Source: Tritrichomonas musculus
Taxonomy: Eukaryota; Parabasalia; Tritrichomonadida; Tritrichomonadidae
Length of the DNA stretch: 64,000 nt
Assembly: GCA_039105265.1 (NCBI GenBank)
Contig: JAPFFF010000013.1
Span: 434,001 to 498,000, forward strand
Reading direction: 5' to 3'
The notes beneath the pieces were generated by a model. That model saw only the letters and a program-made list of their open reading frames with translations, had not been told where the DNA came from and ran no database searches. Shown here in pieces: positions 8,365-20,225 of the stretch. How positions within the stretch are numbered: position 1 is the first letter of the stretch; the number at the start of each line of letters is the position of its first letter. Made by a program: the position numbers and the translations under genes.

Positions 8365-10558
8365 CCGTACCTTGAAAAACCTAATATTGCTCTCAAATAA
8401 CTTCATACCAGATTTGAATGAAATTGAATGATCTTTATAACAAAGAAAATTAAGCATATCTCCAAAAATTTAAAAGAAATAATACATTATCTTTATCTAA
8501 AAAATATTATTATTAATTTTTTGATGATCTAGTAACAATATATTTTCGATTTAGGTAACTTGCAATATTATCAGATCTATTTGCTATAAAAATTAAGTTT
8601 CTCATAATGTAGCTTAACGAAAACTATTATGATTTACTTTTATTTGCTTTTCGACTGCTTCTCTTCTTTTGGTATTTTCAATGATATTATTGTTTTTTTT
8701 ATGAAAGAGGTATTGAAATTACCAAAATTTGAATAAAATCCAAAATTAAAACGATTTTTTCATAATTTTTTAATATAAACCAATTTCTTATTAAAAATTT
8801 TTAATCAATCAAATTGTACATTTTAAAAAGGCATTTCTTGTGAATCTAATAGGACTCATTAGACTTGGAAAATTAGAAAGAACATTTCCTTTAGATATTT
8901 CTTTTCTTTTTAAATTATTAAAAGAACTTGGATGTATTTTTGGAATCTGATTTACATTATTATAATGAATTTTGTAATTTTTCTCATAAATTTTTAATCT
9001 ATTTTCGTCCGAGGTCAACAGTTGATTTGAAAAATTCAGTAATTTTTTGTATTTCGCTGGAATTTCTTCGTTTGTCTGTCTAACTCGTTTGTTTGAAATG
9101 GCGATTTGAGGATTTAAAGGATAAATTCCAGTGTAAATGAATCCATTTTGGAGTGTTTCAATTTTGATACTGTTCCAAGCGTTTATAATACTAGAAGAAA
9201 TTATATAACGTGCTTGTGCAGCTATTGAGCCAAATTTTTTTGAGAAACTGTTAACCTCTTTGTCAATCTTATTTTTATTCATATAACTTTTTAAGCTCTT
9301 TGCAACCGTTACATCAAACGGTTGCAAAATGTGAGATGCGTGCGGTGGCATCGTTAGTAAGTGAATATTATTTTGCTTAAGAAGCTCTATTGCAAAAGTG
9401 CTTATTCTGCTTGGATGGTTGTCAACTATGAGTATTGTAGGTTCAGATGCTAAATTAGGATGTAATTGCAATCTATAATGACTAATTTTTGTTGCAAAAT
9501 AAATACAAAAAACGATAAATAATTTTGATGTCATCCAACCAGACTTTTGAGAGCAAAAAAATGCTTTCATATTCTGGAGTTCGTTTGGAAGGTTTTCAAT
9601 GTTTGGCAAAATAATGAACGGATCAATCTTCTCGCCAATTGCATTGAAACAGTACATTCCAGTAACATGCATTTCATGCTTATTGGTACTGGAAACAGCA
9701 TATGAGTGCTTATCTGTCAACAAAATTTTGTATCGTTTGGAACTTACCGATGAACTCTCATCGGCGTTCCAAATGTTTTCTGGATGAACAGACTTGAGCA
9801 AAGCTGAATGCTTTGTAAAGAAGCTTGTTATTATTCTGCTCGTGCAAAATCGACGACGAGCTTCTTCTAAGGACTCTGGACTTTTAAGAGTAATATTATT
9901 TGCTTTCGCGAAATTTGTTAGCCAGCTTTCGCTTGGAACATAAGGCTCAAGTTGTTTCAAAGTTCTAAGATATCTTGGTGGAATTATACTCTTCTGTTTG
10001 ACTAATCTAGATATCAAACATGCTCTTTCATATCTTTTACACCTTAATTCGTATGCAATTTCGTACGCTTCTATTGTCTTCAAGCAATCGAGGTTCAAAC
10101 CATATTCGTCTATTTGTTTCTTAAATATAATAGTGTCAACATCTCCAATGTAAGGTATATTTCCTCCTGATTCGCTATGAGGAAGCCAACGATTTCCTGA
10201 GAGAGTTGCACAAATGGCAGTTGAAATAGATTGAGGTGTGAGACCAAAAGTATTTTCAATATATTCTTGTTTCAGTCCTTGCCTTTTCATTTCACATATC
10301 TGGATTTGTTCTCTGGAAAAAGTAGTTTTTTCTTCATCTGTCCAATTAAATTGATTCATATAATAAAAATGAAAATCAACGTATATTTTTTTACTTCATT
10401 TGTTAAAATTAAAAATTTTCAATGAATAAACTTCACAGTAGTTTCTCAAAAATTCTTTACAATTGAAATATTTGTATTAAACTATAATAAATTTCAATAA
10501 TTGAATGGATTTAGTATGAAGTTATATTGAGAGTAGTATGAGGTTTTTAAATATACGG
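8365..10558 (-). mobile_element. pogo-type (Tc1/mariner superfamily) transposon, apparently complete
   Basis: Imperfect inverted repeats of about 50 bp, starting CCGTA, lie at 8365-8415 and 10510-10558. Both contain matching blocks (AAAAACCT, CTCTCA, TAACTTCATAC). Each end is flanked by the dinucleotide TA (8363-8364 and 10559-10560), the target duplication expected for this superfamily. The single gene inside is an uninterrupted transposase. Ends diverged by roughly a fifth and an open frame suggest a middle-aged copy that may still have been active recently. It lies about 100 bp upstream of the EF-hand gene. Confidence 0.85.
8809..10359 (-). CDS. pogo-type DDE transposase, 516 aa
   Basis: Residues 1-60 form a helix-turn-helix-like DNA-binding region. 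Residues about 110-175 look like the CENP-B-type second helix-turn-helix. The catalytic core follows: first Asp in AsnAlaAspGluSer (about residue 199), second Asp in ValAspAsnHis (about 311), third Asp in GlnProPheAsp (about 346). The last two are separated by 35 residues, a DD35D arrangement close to the pogo/Tigger pattern. The enzyme would cut and paste its element at TA sites. The frame is open and full length for the family. It sits inside matching inverted repeats at 8365-8415 and 10510-10558. Confidence 0.9.
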   Translation of the reverse strand: MNQFNWTDEEKTTFSREQIQICEMKRQGLKQEYIENTFGLTPQSISTAICATLSGNRWLPHSESGGNIPYIGDVDTIIFKKQIDEYGLNLDCLKTIEAYEIAYELRCKRYERACLISRLVKQKSIIPPRYLRTLKQLEPYVPSESWLTNFAKANNITLKSPESLEEARRRFCTSRIITSFFTKHSALLKSVHPENIWNADESSSVSSKRYKILLTDKHSYAVSSTNKHEMHVTGMYCFNAIGEKIDPFIILPNIENLPNELQNMKAFFCSQKSGWMTSKLFIVFCIYFATKISHYRLQLHPNLASEPTILIVDNHPSRISTFAIELLKQNNIHLLTMPPHASHILQPFDVTVAKSLKSYMNKNKIDKEVNSFSKKFGSIAAQARYIISSSIINAWNSIKIETLQNGFIYTGIYPLNPQIAISNKRVRQTNEEIPAKYKKLLNFSNQLLTSDENRLKIYEKNYKIHYNNVNQIPKIHPSSFNNLKRKEISKGNVLSNFPSLMSPIRFTRNAFLKCTI

Positions 10559-10611
10559 TACTGATAAAACAAGATAATTATTCAATAAAGAATATTATTT
10601 TCCAATTCAAT

Positions 10612-13600
10612 TTAAATCAACATTACTTTAGGTTCTTTAAGAATACCAGAATCAATAACCTGAATATCAACTCGAGCACCAACGACAGGCTTCTTGAATA
10701 TAATTATGAATTCATTTCCACTGTCTGTTTCAGGTATATATCTTTTTATCACTTTGAATGGAATAATCGAATGTAATTTATAAAATTCAATTAAGATTGA
10801 ATGAATTCCACTGAAGCTTTGAAGAACGACTCCCATTATACTTTTATCTTTGCTTAATTCCGTAGATATTATTTTACTTGTATTAATAGGATTATTTTTT
10901 GTCTTCAAGTATTTCAATTTCAAAGGATTAGAAGTTGCTGGTGGTAATTTTTGACGATTTTCAGCTCTAGCAATTTTCTTCCCTTTGAAGTAAATTGAAT
11001 TAAGAGTTCCAGATACCAAGTTAATACTGAAAAGTCTTCCACAAAAGCCTTGACAATTATGTTCTGTGTTTGCTTTTAATTCCATCAATTCAGATTTGCC
11101 TTCTCCTTGAGTAATTCTGATGACACAATCATCACTTCCCTTTACGAAAAGTGAAGTTAGTTCTAATCTGTAACCAAGAGCAATACAAAAGAAATTCTTT
11201 CCCCATTCTTCACTTGAAATTGACCAACCTTCTTCCGTAAGAAGGAGGTTATAAGAAGGATTAAGTGTATCAATGAAGAAAGCGAGTGGAAATCTTGATG
11301 GATCTGTTTCTATTGGCTTTTGAATAATTTGATCTTTCTGTTGTTCGAGACTCAGCTCAGTTATGTAGCCCGAGTGAGCAGATTGTTTATTATTATTTTC
11401 GTTTTCTTGTTTAAGCAATTCAATCTTCTTGGTTTTTGCATCGTTAATAAATGAGGTCATGAGTGCATTCAAATCACCCTCTGTTTGATTTTCAAGTGCG
11501 AAGAAATTCTTATAACCAAAAAGTAAGTTTTTAATTTCATTGCGGTATTTTTCTAATGTCTTTGCACATTGATCACAAACAATACTAGATTGCTTGAAAA
11601 AGAAAGCTTCTTGGAAATAATTTTGTTTTGAACAGGATTTGCTCTTACAAAAATGTTTGTCACATAAGAAACATTGCCAGCATGACGTTTTGCCACACAC
11701 TGAGCATTTGTGTTCAATAGGGCTTATATCTGGAATATCTCGGAAATAATTTGAAATATTGAAATTGAGGGGATTAAATCCATGCAAAGCTGCTATTTTA
11801 AGTGACTGGAGACGCCCATAATGATGAGTAATTCTAGAGTCTTCGAATTGAATAATTGATAAAAATTCGATAAAATCATGCCTATTCAAGTTTTTCAATA
11901 CTTCATCTGGCTTCATGTTTTCTTTGGTGAACGAGCTTGGTGGTGGCAAATTAATAACTATATTGCTGGTCGAAGTGTTAACTGGATTTGAAAAAGGTAT
12001 ATCTTGACTACTTGGCGGAGACATAAATTGAATAGATGATGCTGATCGAAAACCATATGAATCACTTGATAGATAAAGTGATTCCATTGATTGTCCAGCT
12101 GATAATTTTGTATTATCTTGGTTTGCTGAATAAATTTCATTAAGAGATATATTTGAATGTAATTTACTTTGTTGGTCAAATGTTGGGAAATTTTGATAAG
12201 TGAAATTATAATATTTTTTAACTGAGCTTGGATTGCATGTTCTTCTTCCAAACACAAAAATATTCGAGAGAGTGATTGTATCTGGCTGAATAAATTTCAT
12301 TTTCTTATCAACAGTTCGAGTTTCAAACTCGAATATTAAAAACCTCATCATATTGAGCTCATAGTTATTTCTATCTGGTGGAATCTTAATAAAAACTGGT
12401 TGCGGTTTGGTGACGAATGGCAGTGCTACTTTTTCTACAAGTGGCGTTTTCATACCAAATCCTAAAGAACTGCTAATTGAAACAGTTGAAGGAGGATTTG
12501 GTGGTGATATGATCATATAGATATCAGTCACATAGCAAATTTCACTTAATAACATTATTATTGCTTTACAGCCAACTGAATTAATCGTATATGATGATAT
12601 CTGCAAAAGATTTGTTGGGTCAATTGCGTTTTTCCCATCACTTAAAAATGGTTTCATAAATTGAGCTGATCCCATTGAAACGCAAATTGGAAGTTCTGAG
12701 CAATCAACATTTGGTATATGCTGTTCAAAGCATTTACCAAGAAACATATTATATGCTTTTTGACGTTTTCGATCTGTTAAGAAATTATGATATCGTCTCT
12801 TAACAGCTATTGATGAATCGCTTTTAGTTTTTATATCATCTTCAGCAACTTCATGAAATATTTCTGTCATACAAGCTGGGGTATTTGTATATAAATAAGA
12901 GACACAATCACCAATACCTAAAAATGATTCGCAAAGGAAATTACGAATTGATAATGGAAGCTGCATCAACTGTTCATATGTTTTTATTGATTCACAAACT
13001 CCAATTTGCTCGAGTATATTAGAGACAACTTTAGTAGCATAAAAAAATGAAACAACATTTGTTCGATCAAGAGAATCCATACAGTTGATTCTAACAGTTG
13101 ATTTTTGTATTTTGGTAAAAGGACAGCCGAATTCTGGAAGAAGAACTTTTTCATTGTCAACCAAATTGAGTTTTGTATGTGAATCTGAATCTGAAATTTC
13201 ATTTGGAAAAAGAATTGAGAGAGATGAAAATATACTTGGCTTTGAACCACGCTTTTGAATTGGATTTTTTGCATTATTATTTGAATTTTGGGCAATTGGA
13301 ATATCAGTTTGGGTTTTTGAATATGTAAATTCGATTTCTGGAAGATAACAATAAAGCAATTCAACTGCACCTGAAATTCCCTTATCTTTTACTTCTTTAT
13401 GCCAATCAAATTCTATATAACTAATGTTTTCAAGCCTTTCAACTGCACTTTGATAAGCAAGGCATAAAGGATATTCTGAATTGGTCGAATGATTATGCAA
13501 AAGATTAATGCAGAAAATGTTTTCGGGGAAAAATGTTTTCAAGTAATCAAAATAAAAATGAGTATCTGAACCTGAATCTGGTTGAATAGAAATAGAAACA

Positions 13601-14637
13601 GTAGGAAGATTTTTTGCAAGAACCGTACTCCATTTAATTGGAATAGATCCACGACGCCATATGTGTGACCAAAGGTGTCCATCGTTGCTTTCAACTACAA
13701 GATGGCACATTACCTCATTTGCTGGATGGTGATCTTTATCAATGCCTCTTGCATAATAACGAGTGCCTCCATTTGTGGATTCACGAATTGAAATAATAGT
13801 AAAACGGTAAAACATTCCTTCTGTTTGTAATCCAGTGCTGCTTGACTGACGACTTATATTGTTTTGGGACGAAACTTTGTTAAAATTAGATAAATTATTT
13901 GCTGACGCATTGGCACTCAAAGTAGGTTTAAATTGCTGTGTTTGATCACTATTTATAAGCGTCTCTTGCGATGTTTGACTCTGCTGACGCGAAATTCCTT
14001 TTTTAGATGAATTTAAATAAATGATTTCAGTATTTGCTGTTCCTTGAAGAAGTTCAATACAAACATCTTTTTGTCCTAAATCTTCAAATACTTTCGTCCA
14101 ATGTTTATTCCATAAAAATGATGAATCATGTTGATCTGAGTATATGGGAACAGTTAGATCTTTTGTTTCACACCACATATGATATTCTGCAACAGGAAAT
14201 TCAACTATTCTGTCGATTCTCCTTTGTTCTTGTTGTGTCAATGGCGGATGGAAATGCAAATTAATTTTATAAAATTCAGTGTCTGTTACAGAAAAAATAG
14301 TATGAGCATTTTGAATTCGAGCTATTGGAGCCGATTGTTTAACAACAAGAATATATAATACTGGACCATATCGAGCAGCGCCTACCAAAGCTTGGGCGAC
14401 AACAGGATTAGAGTCCATCGAAAGACTAAAATTCGCTTGCATTGACTTAAGAGCTTGCAGTTTTGTATCGAATATTGATGATCCTTCAATACCATCAAAT
14501 GTAATTGCTCCATTTATTGAATTTATAAGAAATAAATAATATTTTTGATCAGAAGCTTTTTTAACAAGAAGAATTACGCCATTACCTTGTGTTTCATAAA
14601 TAACGACTTCTGAGCTTGGAATTTTAACTGAATGCAT
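10612..14637 (-). CDS. SAC-domain phosphoinositide phosphatase with Cys-rich domain, 1341 aa (SAC9-like)
   Basis: The SAC domain spans roughly residues 130-620. It has the conserved GTRYYARGID...GSIPIKW region near 290-345 and the catalytic CMDSLDRTN motif (CX5R) near residue 517, with the preceding Arg and Asn of the family signature. Such enzymes remove phosphates from phosphoinositides on internal membranes. Around residues 975-1035 is a Cys/His-rich zinc-finger-like module (repeated CysXXCys pairs). The C-terminal 250 residues resemble the long beta-rich tail of plant SAC9-type proteins. Length and domain order favour SAC9 over short Sac1 or synaptojanin, since no 5-phosphatase domain follows. 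The frame is uninterrupted. The first Met has an AT-rich leader of ordinary kind. Confidence 0.85.
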   Translation of the reverse strand: MHSVKIPSSEVVIYETQGNGVILLVKKASDQKYYLFLINSINGAITFDGIEGSSIFDTKLQALKSMQANFSLSMDSNPVVAQALVGAARYGPVLYILVVKQSAPIARIQNAHTIFSVTDTEFYKINLHFHPPLTQQEQRRIDRIVEFPVAEYHMWCETKDLTVPIYSDQHDSSFLWNKHWTKVFEDLGQKDVCIELLQGTANTEIIYLNSSKKGISRQQSQTSQETLINSDQTQQFKPTLSANASANNLSNFNKVSSQNNISRQSSSTGLQTEGMFYRFTIISIRESTNGGTRYYARGIDKDHHPANEVMCHLVVESNDGHLWSHIWRRGSIPIKWSTVLAKNLPTVSISIQPDSGSDTHFYFDYLKTFFPENIFCINLLHNHSTNSEYPLCLAYQSAVERLENISYIEFDWHKEVKDKGISGAVELLYCYLPEIEFTYSKTQTDIPIAQNSNNNAKNPIQKRGSKPSIFSSLSILFPNEISDSDSHTKLNLVDNEKVLLPEFGCPFTKIQKSTVRINCMDSLDRTNVVSFFYATKVVSNILEQIGVCESIKTYEQLMQLPLSIRNFLCESFLGIGDCVSYLYTNTPACMTEIFHEVAEDDIKTKSDSSIAVKRRYHNFLTDRKRQKAYNMFLGKCFEQHIPNVDCSELPICVSMGSAQFMKPFLSDGKNAIDPTNLLQISSYTINSVGCKAIIMLLSEICYVTDIYMIISPPNPPSTVSISSSLGFGMKTPLVEKVALPFVTKPQPVFIKIPPDRNNYELNMMRFLIFEFETRTVDKKMKFIQPDTITLSNIFVFGRRTCNPSSVKKYYNFTYQNFPTFDQQSKLHSNISLNEIYSANQDNTKLSAGQSMESLYLSSDSYGFRSASSIQFMSPPSSQDIPFSNPVNTSTSNIVINLPPPSSFTKENMKPDEVLKNLNRHDFIEFLSIIQFEDSRITHHYGRLQSLKIAALHGFNPLNFNISNYFRDIPDISPIEHKCSVCGKTSCWQCFLCDKHFCKSKSCSKQNYFQEAFFFKQSSIVCDQCAKTLEKYRNEIKNLLFGYKNFFALENQTEGDLNALMTSFINDAKTKKIELLKQENENNNKQSAHSGYITELSLEQQKDQIIQKPIETDPSRFPLAFFIDTLNPSYNLLLTEEGWSISSEEWGKNFFCIALGYRLELTSLFVKGSDDCVIRITQGEGKSELMELKANTEHNCQGFCGRLFSINLVSGTLNSIYFKGKKIARAENRQKLPPATSNPLKLKYLKTKNNPINTSKIISTELSKDKSIMGVVLQSFSGIHSILIEFYKLHSIIPFKVIKRYIPETDSGNEFIIIFKKPVVGARVDIQVIDSGILKEPKVMLI

Positions 14638-16744
14638 TCAAGAAAAATCAGATTGATGAAACTTTAAGGGTCGAGTTTAATAGAAAATTTGAATTTTCAC
14701 AAAAATTGAATTAAAATGCTCTAGTATTTTTATTCTTTCAAAATAAGATATTATCATTAAAAATAATTCAATTTTTTTTATTCCTTAAATTTTAATTTTC
14801 AATAATATTTTATGATTATAGTGTACATTTTTAATATGTAAAATGTATAAATACTTATTTAATTATATTTATTAATATAATTAATGCTAATTATTAGATT
14901 TTTAACAAGATATTTGATATTTATATATATTGAATCTTCAGAATTTAAAATGAAATAAAAATATTTTCATATCATTATATTTAATGGTTTTTTATTGTAT
15001 AAATATATTTCTACATTTAATATATTATATAATAATATGATTAAAATTAATAAACTTTAGTTATTGATTATAATCGAGATACAATATAAATACTATATTG
15101 AATAAATAAAATTTATAAAAAAATTGTGTATAAATTTCAAACTTTATTAAAATAAAAAACAAACACCTTTTTTGTCATCATTACACAGTATATAATTATA
15201 TTTTATGATCTAAATAAGCATAATTATTATTATATATTCTATCAAAATAGTAAAAAGATAGAATATAATTTTTTTCTGAATATTTTTTTAAAAATAAAGA
15301 TAAAAATTAAAAATTAGATATCATATGAAATATTTGATGCTTCTTATTTAAAATAGATAGATTTTTTTAGTAAAAATATTTATATAATTTGACAAACTTT
15401 AATAACTTTTTAAAAAAAAATTTGAAAAAAAAATTTTAAAATATAATTTTTACATTCATTTCTCACCTTATATAAATATTATTAATGTTTGATAAAATCT
15501 AATATGAATTCATATATTAATTTAAGAATCATAAAATAAATAAAATACTTTTAATATTCTTAATTGATAAAAATATTAAAAAAATTAAAATTTCCTCTCA
15601 AATATTTTGTGAAAAAAAACTTAAAAATTGAATTTAAAATTTCATAAAATATTAACTCAAAAATAAGGGAAATATGTTTATAGAGTAAAATTTTATTAAA
15701 AAAAATATGTTTATCTTATTTAAAAACAATGTATTAAATTTAAAAATAATAAATATTAATATCAAAATTAATTATATAAATAATTGCAGTTTTATATAGC
15801 ATAATCCTGAAATTGACTAGTTATATTATTTGATAAAATTTAATGTTCATTATATAAACATGAAATATAATAAATAAATTAATTATAGATATATATTTAC
15901 AGTAAAATATTTAAATTCTATAGTATTTATATAAAAAATCATAAATAATAATTAAAATTATCTGATTGAAATAGTTTGAATGAGTTTCTAATCATTATTT
16001 TTTCCTTCTCAATTACTGTATTAGAAAAAAATTCAATGATATTCTGAGTAAGATTTTTTTCATTCAAATTTGATAAGAATAAGTTTTGAGAGAAATTCAA
16101 TGCATATTCAATTTTGAGGGACAAAAATATAAAACAAAATGACCGCCCGAGATCGTAGCGTTTAATATTCGGAAAAAGATATATTACTATAGATACATCA
16201 AAAAATAAAAGTACGATTGCAGAGAAAGCAAATCTTTAGAACATAAAAATAATATTTTAATATTTCCATAAATAACAAATATTTAACCCAAAAAAACTCC
16301 AATTATATTAAAATAAGGCAAGGATAGTACAAATGTTAAAATAAAATTAAAAAATAAAAAATTCATTCTACCAAAAAAGAGAGTGGGGTACATTGAAATT
16401 ACGGGTTATTTTATTATAAAAGCGCTTTAATTTATATTATATGTATTTATTAAGTTTATATTTATTAATTATATTTAAATTCATTCGTATAATTCAAAGA
16501 TAAAAAGAAATAAATTAGTATTTTTTTTGTATGGTTTATTAGATAAATGATTCAAAATTTCATAAGCAAATTGAAATATATATATTTTAAAAAATATAAA
16601 TATCCATAGTATTATTAATATTATTTTATTTTAATTATATTTATATATATATATATGATGATTAAAATATGTTTGAATGGATTTAAAAGTATTTTTTATT
16701 TAATTTTTGTAAGTAATTTGAGATAATATTATAAAAGATGAGTA
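14638..16744. other. Gene-free AT-rich stretch
   Basis: About 2.1 kb of extremely AT-rich DNA between the SAC gene and the 27-bp array. I found no coding pattern, no inverted end pair and no tandem repeat beyond simple AT runs. Two slightly GC-richer patches, near 16141-16175 and 16381-16430, are the only local contrast, and I cannot assign them. Confidence 0.6.
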
Positions 16745-19700
16745 GTTGTTGATAGAGGTGATGACGGAGCAGTTGTTGATAGAGGTGATGACGGAGCAGT
16801 TGTTGATAGAGGCGATGACGGAGCAGTTGTTGATAGAGGCGATGACGGAGCAGTTGTTGACAGAGGCGATGACGGAGCAGTTGTTGATAGAGGTGATGAC
16901 GGAGCAGTTGTTGATAGAGGTGATGACGGAGCAGTTGTTGATAGAGGCGATGACGGAGCAGTTGTTGACAGAGGTGATGACGGAGCAGTTGTTGACAGAG
17001 GTGATGACGGAGCAGTTGTTGATAGAGGCGATGACGGAGCAGTTGTTGATAGAGGTGATGACGGAGAAGTTGTTGACAGAGGCGATGACGGAGCAGTTGT
17101 TGACAGAGGCGATGACGGAGCAGTTGTTGACAGAGGTGATGACGGAGCAGTTGTTGATAGAGGTGATGACGGAGCAGTTGTTGATAGAGGCGATGATGGA
17201 GCAGTTGTTGACAGAGGTGATGACGGAGCAGTTGTTGACAGAGGTGATGACGGAGCAGTTGTTGATAGAGGCGATGATGGAGCAGTTGTTGACAGAGGTG
17301 ATGACGGAGCAGTTGTTGATAGAGGTGATGACGGAGCAGTTGTTGATAGAGGCGATGACGGAGCAGTTGTTGATAGAGGCGATGACGGAGCAGTTGTTGA
17401 CAGAGGCGATGACGGAGCAGTTGTTGATAGAGGTGATGACGGAGCAGTTGTTGATAGAGGTGATGACGGAGCAGTTGTTGACAGAGGCGATGACGGAGCA
17501 GTTGTTGATAGAGGTGATGACGGAGCAGTTGTTGATAGAGGTGATGACGGAGCAGTTGTTGATAGAGGCGATGACGGAGCAGTTGTTGATAGAGGCGATG
17601 ACGGAGCAGTTGTTGATAGAGGCGATGACGGAGCAGTTGTTGATAGAGGTGATGACGGAGCAGTTGTTGACAGAGGTGATGACGGAGCAGTTGTTGATAG
17701 AGGTGATGACGGAGCAGTTGTTGATAGAGGTGATGACGGAGCAGTTGTTGATAGAGGCGATGATGGAGCAGTTGTTGATAGAGGTGATGACGGAGCAGTT
17801 GTTGATAGAGGCGATGATGGAGCAGTTGTTGATAGAGGCGATGATGGAGCAGTTGTTGACAGAGGTGATGACGGAGCAGTTGTTGATAGAGGTGATGACG
17901 GAGCAGTTGTTGATAGAGGTGATGACGGAGCAGTTGTTGATAGAGGCGATGACGGAGCAGTTGTTGATAGAGGCGATGACGGAGCAGTTGTTGACAGAGG
18001 CGATGACGGAGCAGTTGTTGACAGAGGCGATGACGGAGCAGTTGTTGATAGAGGTGATGACGGAGCAGTTGTTGATAGAGGTGATGACGGAGCAGTTGTT
18101 GATAGAGGCGATGACGGAGCAGTTGTTGACAGAGGTGATGACGGAGCAGTTGTTGACAGAGGTGATGACGGAGCAGTTGTTGATAGAGGCGATGATGGAG
18201 CAGTTGTTGACAGAGGTGATGACGGAGCAGTTGTTGATAGAGGTGATGACGGAGCAGTTGTTGACAGAGGCGATGACGGAGCAGTTGTTGATAGAGGTGA
18301 TGACGGAGCAGTTGTTGATAGAGGTGATGACGGAGCAGTTGTTGACAGAGGCGATGACGGAGCAGTTGTTGATAGAGGCGATGATGGAGCAGTTGTTGAT
18401 AGAGGCGATGACGGAGCAGTTGTTGATAGAGGTGATGACGGAGCAGTTGTTGATAGAGGTGATGACGGAGCAGTTGTTGATAGAGGTGATGACGGAGCAG
18501 TTGTTGATAGAGGTGATGACGGAGCAGTTGTTGATAGAGGTGATGACGGAGCAGTTGTTGATAGAGGCGATGACGGAGCAGTTGTTGACAGAGGTGATGA
18601 CGGAGCAGTTGTTGACAGAGGTGATGACGGAGCAGTTGTTGATAGAGGCGATGATGGAGCAGTTGTTGATAGAGGCGATGACGGAGCAGTTGTTGATAGA
18701 GGCGATGACGGAGCAGTTGTTGATAGAGGCGATGACGGAGCAGTTGTTGATAGAGGTGATGACGGAGCAGTTGTTGACAGAGGTGATGACGGAGCAGTTG
18801 TTGATAGAGGTGATGACGGAGCAGTTGTTGATAGAGGTGATGACGGAGCAGTTGTTGATAGAGGCGATGATGGAGCAGTTGTTGATAGAGGCGATGACGG
18901 AGCAGTTGTTGATAGAGGTGATGACGGAGCAGTTGTTGACAGAGGCGATGACGGAGCAGTTGTTGATAGAGGTGATGACGGAGCAGTTGTTGACAGAGGT
19001 GATGACGGAGCAGTTGTTGATAGAGGTGATGACGGAGCAGTTGTTGATAGAGGTGATGACGGAGCAGTTGTTGACAGAGGTGATGACGGAGCAGTTGTTG
19101 ATAGAGGTGATGACGGAGCAGTTGTTGATAGAGGTGATGACGGAGCAGTTGTTGACAGAGGTGATGACGGAGCAGTTGTTGATAGAGGTGATGACGGAGC
19201 AGTTGTTGACAGAGGTGATGACGGAGCAGTTGTTGATAGAGGTGATGACGGAGCAGTTGTTGATAGAGGCGATGACGGAGCAGTTGTTGACAGAGGTGAT
19301 GACGGAGCAGTTGTTGATAGAGGTGATGACGGAGCAGTTGTTGACAGAGGCGATGACGGAGCAGTTGTTGATAGAGGTGATGACGGAGCAGTTGTTGATA
19401 GAGGTGATGACGGAGCAGTTGTTGACAGAGGCGATGACGGAGCAGTTGTTGATAGAGGTGATGACGGAGCAGTTGTTGATAGAGGTGATGACGGAGCAGT
19501 TGTTGATAGAGGTGATGACGGAGCAGTTGTTGATAGAGGCGATGACGGAGCAGTTGTTGATAGAGGTGATGACGGAGCAGTTGTTGATAGAGGTGATGAC
19601 GGAGCAGTTGTTGATAGAGGCGATGACGGAGCAGTTGTTGATAGAGGCGATGACGGAGCAGTTGTTGATAGAGGCGATGACGGAGCAGTTGTTGATAGAG

Positions 19701-20201
19701 GCGATGATGGAGCAGTTGTTGATAGAGGTGATGACGGAGCAGTTGTTGATAGAGGTGATGACGGAGCAGTTGTTGATAGAGGCGATGACGGAGCAGTTGT
19801 TGATAGAGGCGATGACGGAGCAGTTGTTGATAGAGGCGATGACGGAGCAGTTGTTGATAGAGGCGATGATGGAGCAGTTGTTGATAGAGGTGATGACGGA
19901 GCAGTTGTTGATAGAGGTGATGACGGAGCAGTTGTTGATAGAGGCGATGATGGAGCAGTTGTTGATAGAGGTGATGACGGAGCAGTTGTTGATAGAGGTG
20001 ATGACGGAGCAGTTGTTGATAGAGGTGATGACGGAGCAGTTGTTGATAGAGGTGATGACGGAGCAGTTGTTGATAGAGGCGATGACGGAGCAGTTGTTGA
20101 CAGAGGTGATGACGGAGCAGTTGTTGACAGAGGTGATGACGGAGCAGTTGTTGATAGAGGCGATGACGGAGCAGTTGTTGATTGGAGTGATGAGGGAGTA
20201 A
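16745..20201. repeat. 27-bp minisatellite, about 128 tandem copies
   Basis: The unit is gttgttgatagaggtgatga plus cggagca, repeated without interruption for 3.46 kb; the last copy is degenerate. Variation is confined almost wholly to three C/T sites (gaT/gaC, ggT/ggC and gaC/gaT) plus one gca-to-gaa change near 17071. The unit lacks stops in five of six frames, so the long ATG frame (repeat LLIEVMTEQ) may be a by-product of composition and is not listed as a gene. In the frame reading VVDRGDDGA and in the opposite-strand frame APSSPLSTT all three sites are synonymous, but neither frame has an ATG. The GC content contrasts sharply with the surroundings. Confidence 0.95.
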
Positions 20202-20225
20202 TAGTTAATTAACGTTTTTAATGAT

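Noticed and set aside
16746-20201. A 1151-residue protein of LLIEVMTEQ repeats
   Set aside because: The unit lacks stops in five of six frames, every recurrent variant is an amino acid change in this frame, and there is no non-repeat domain. Reported as a minisatellite.
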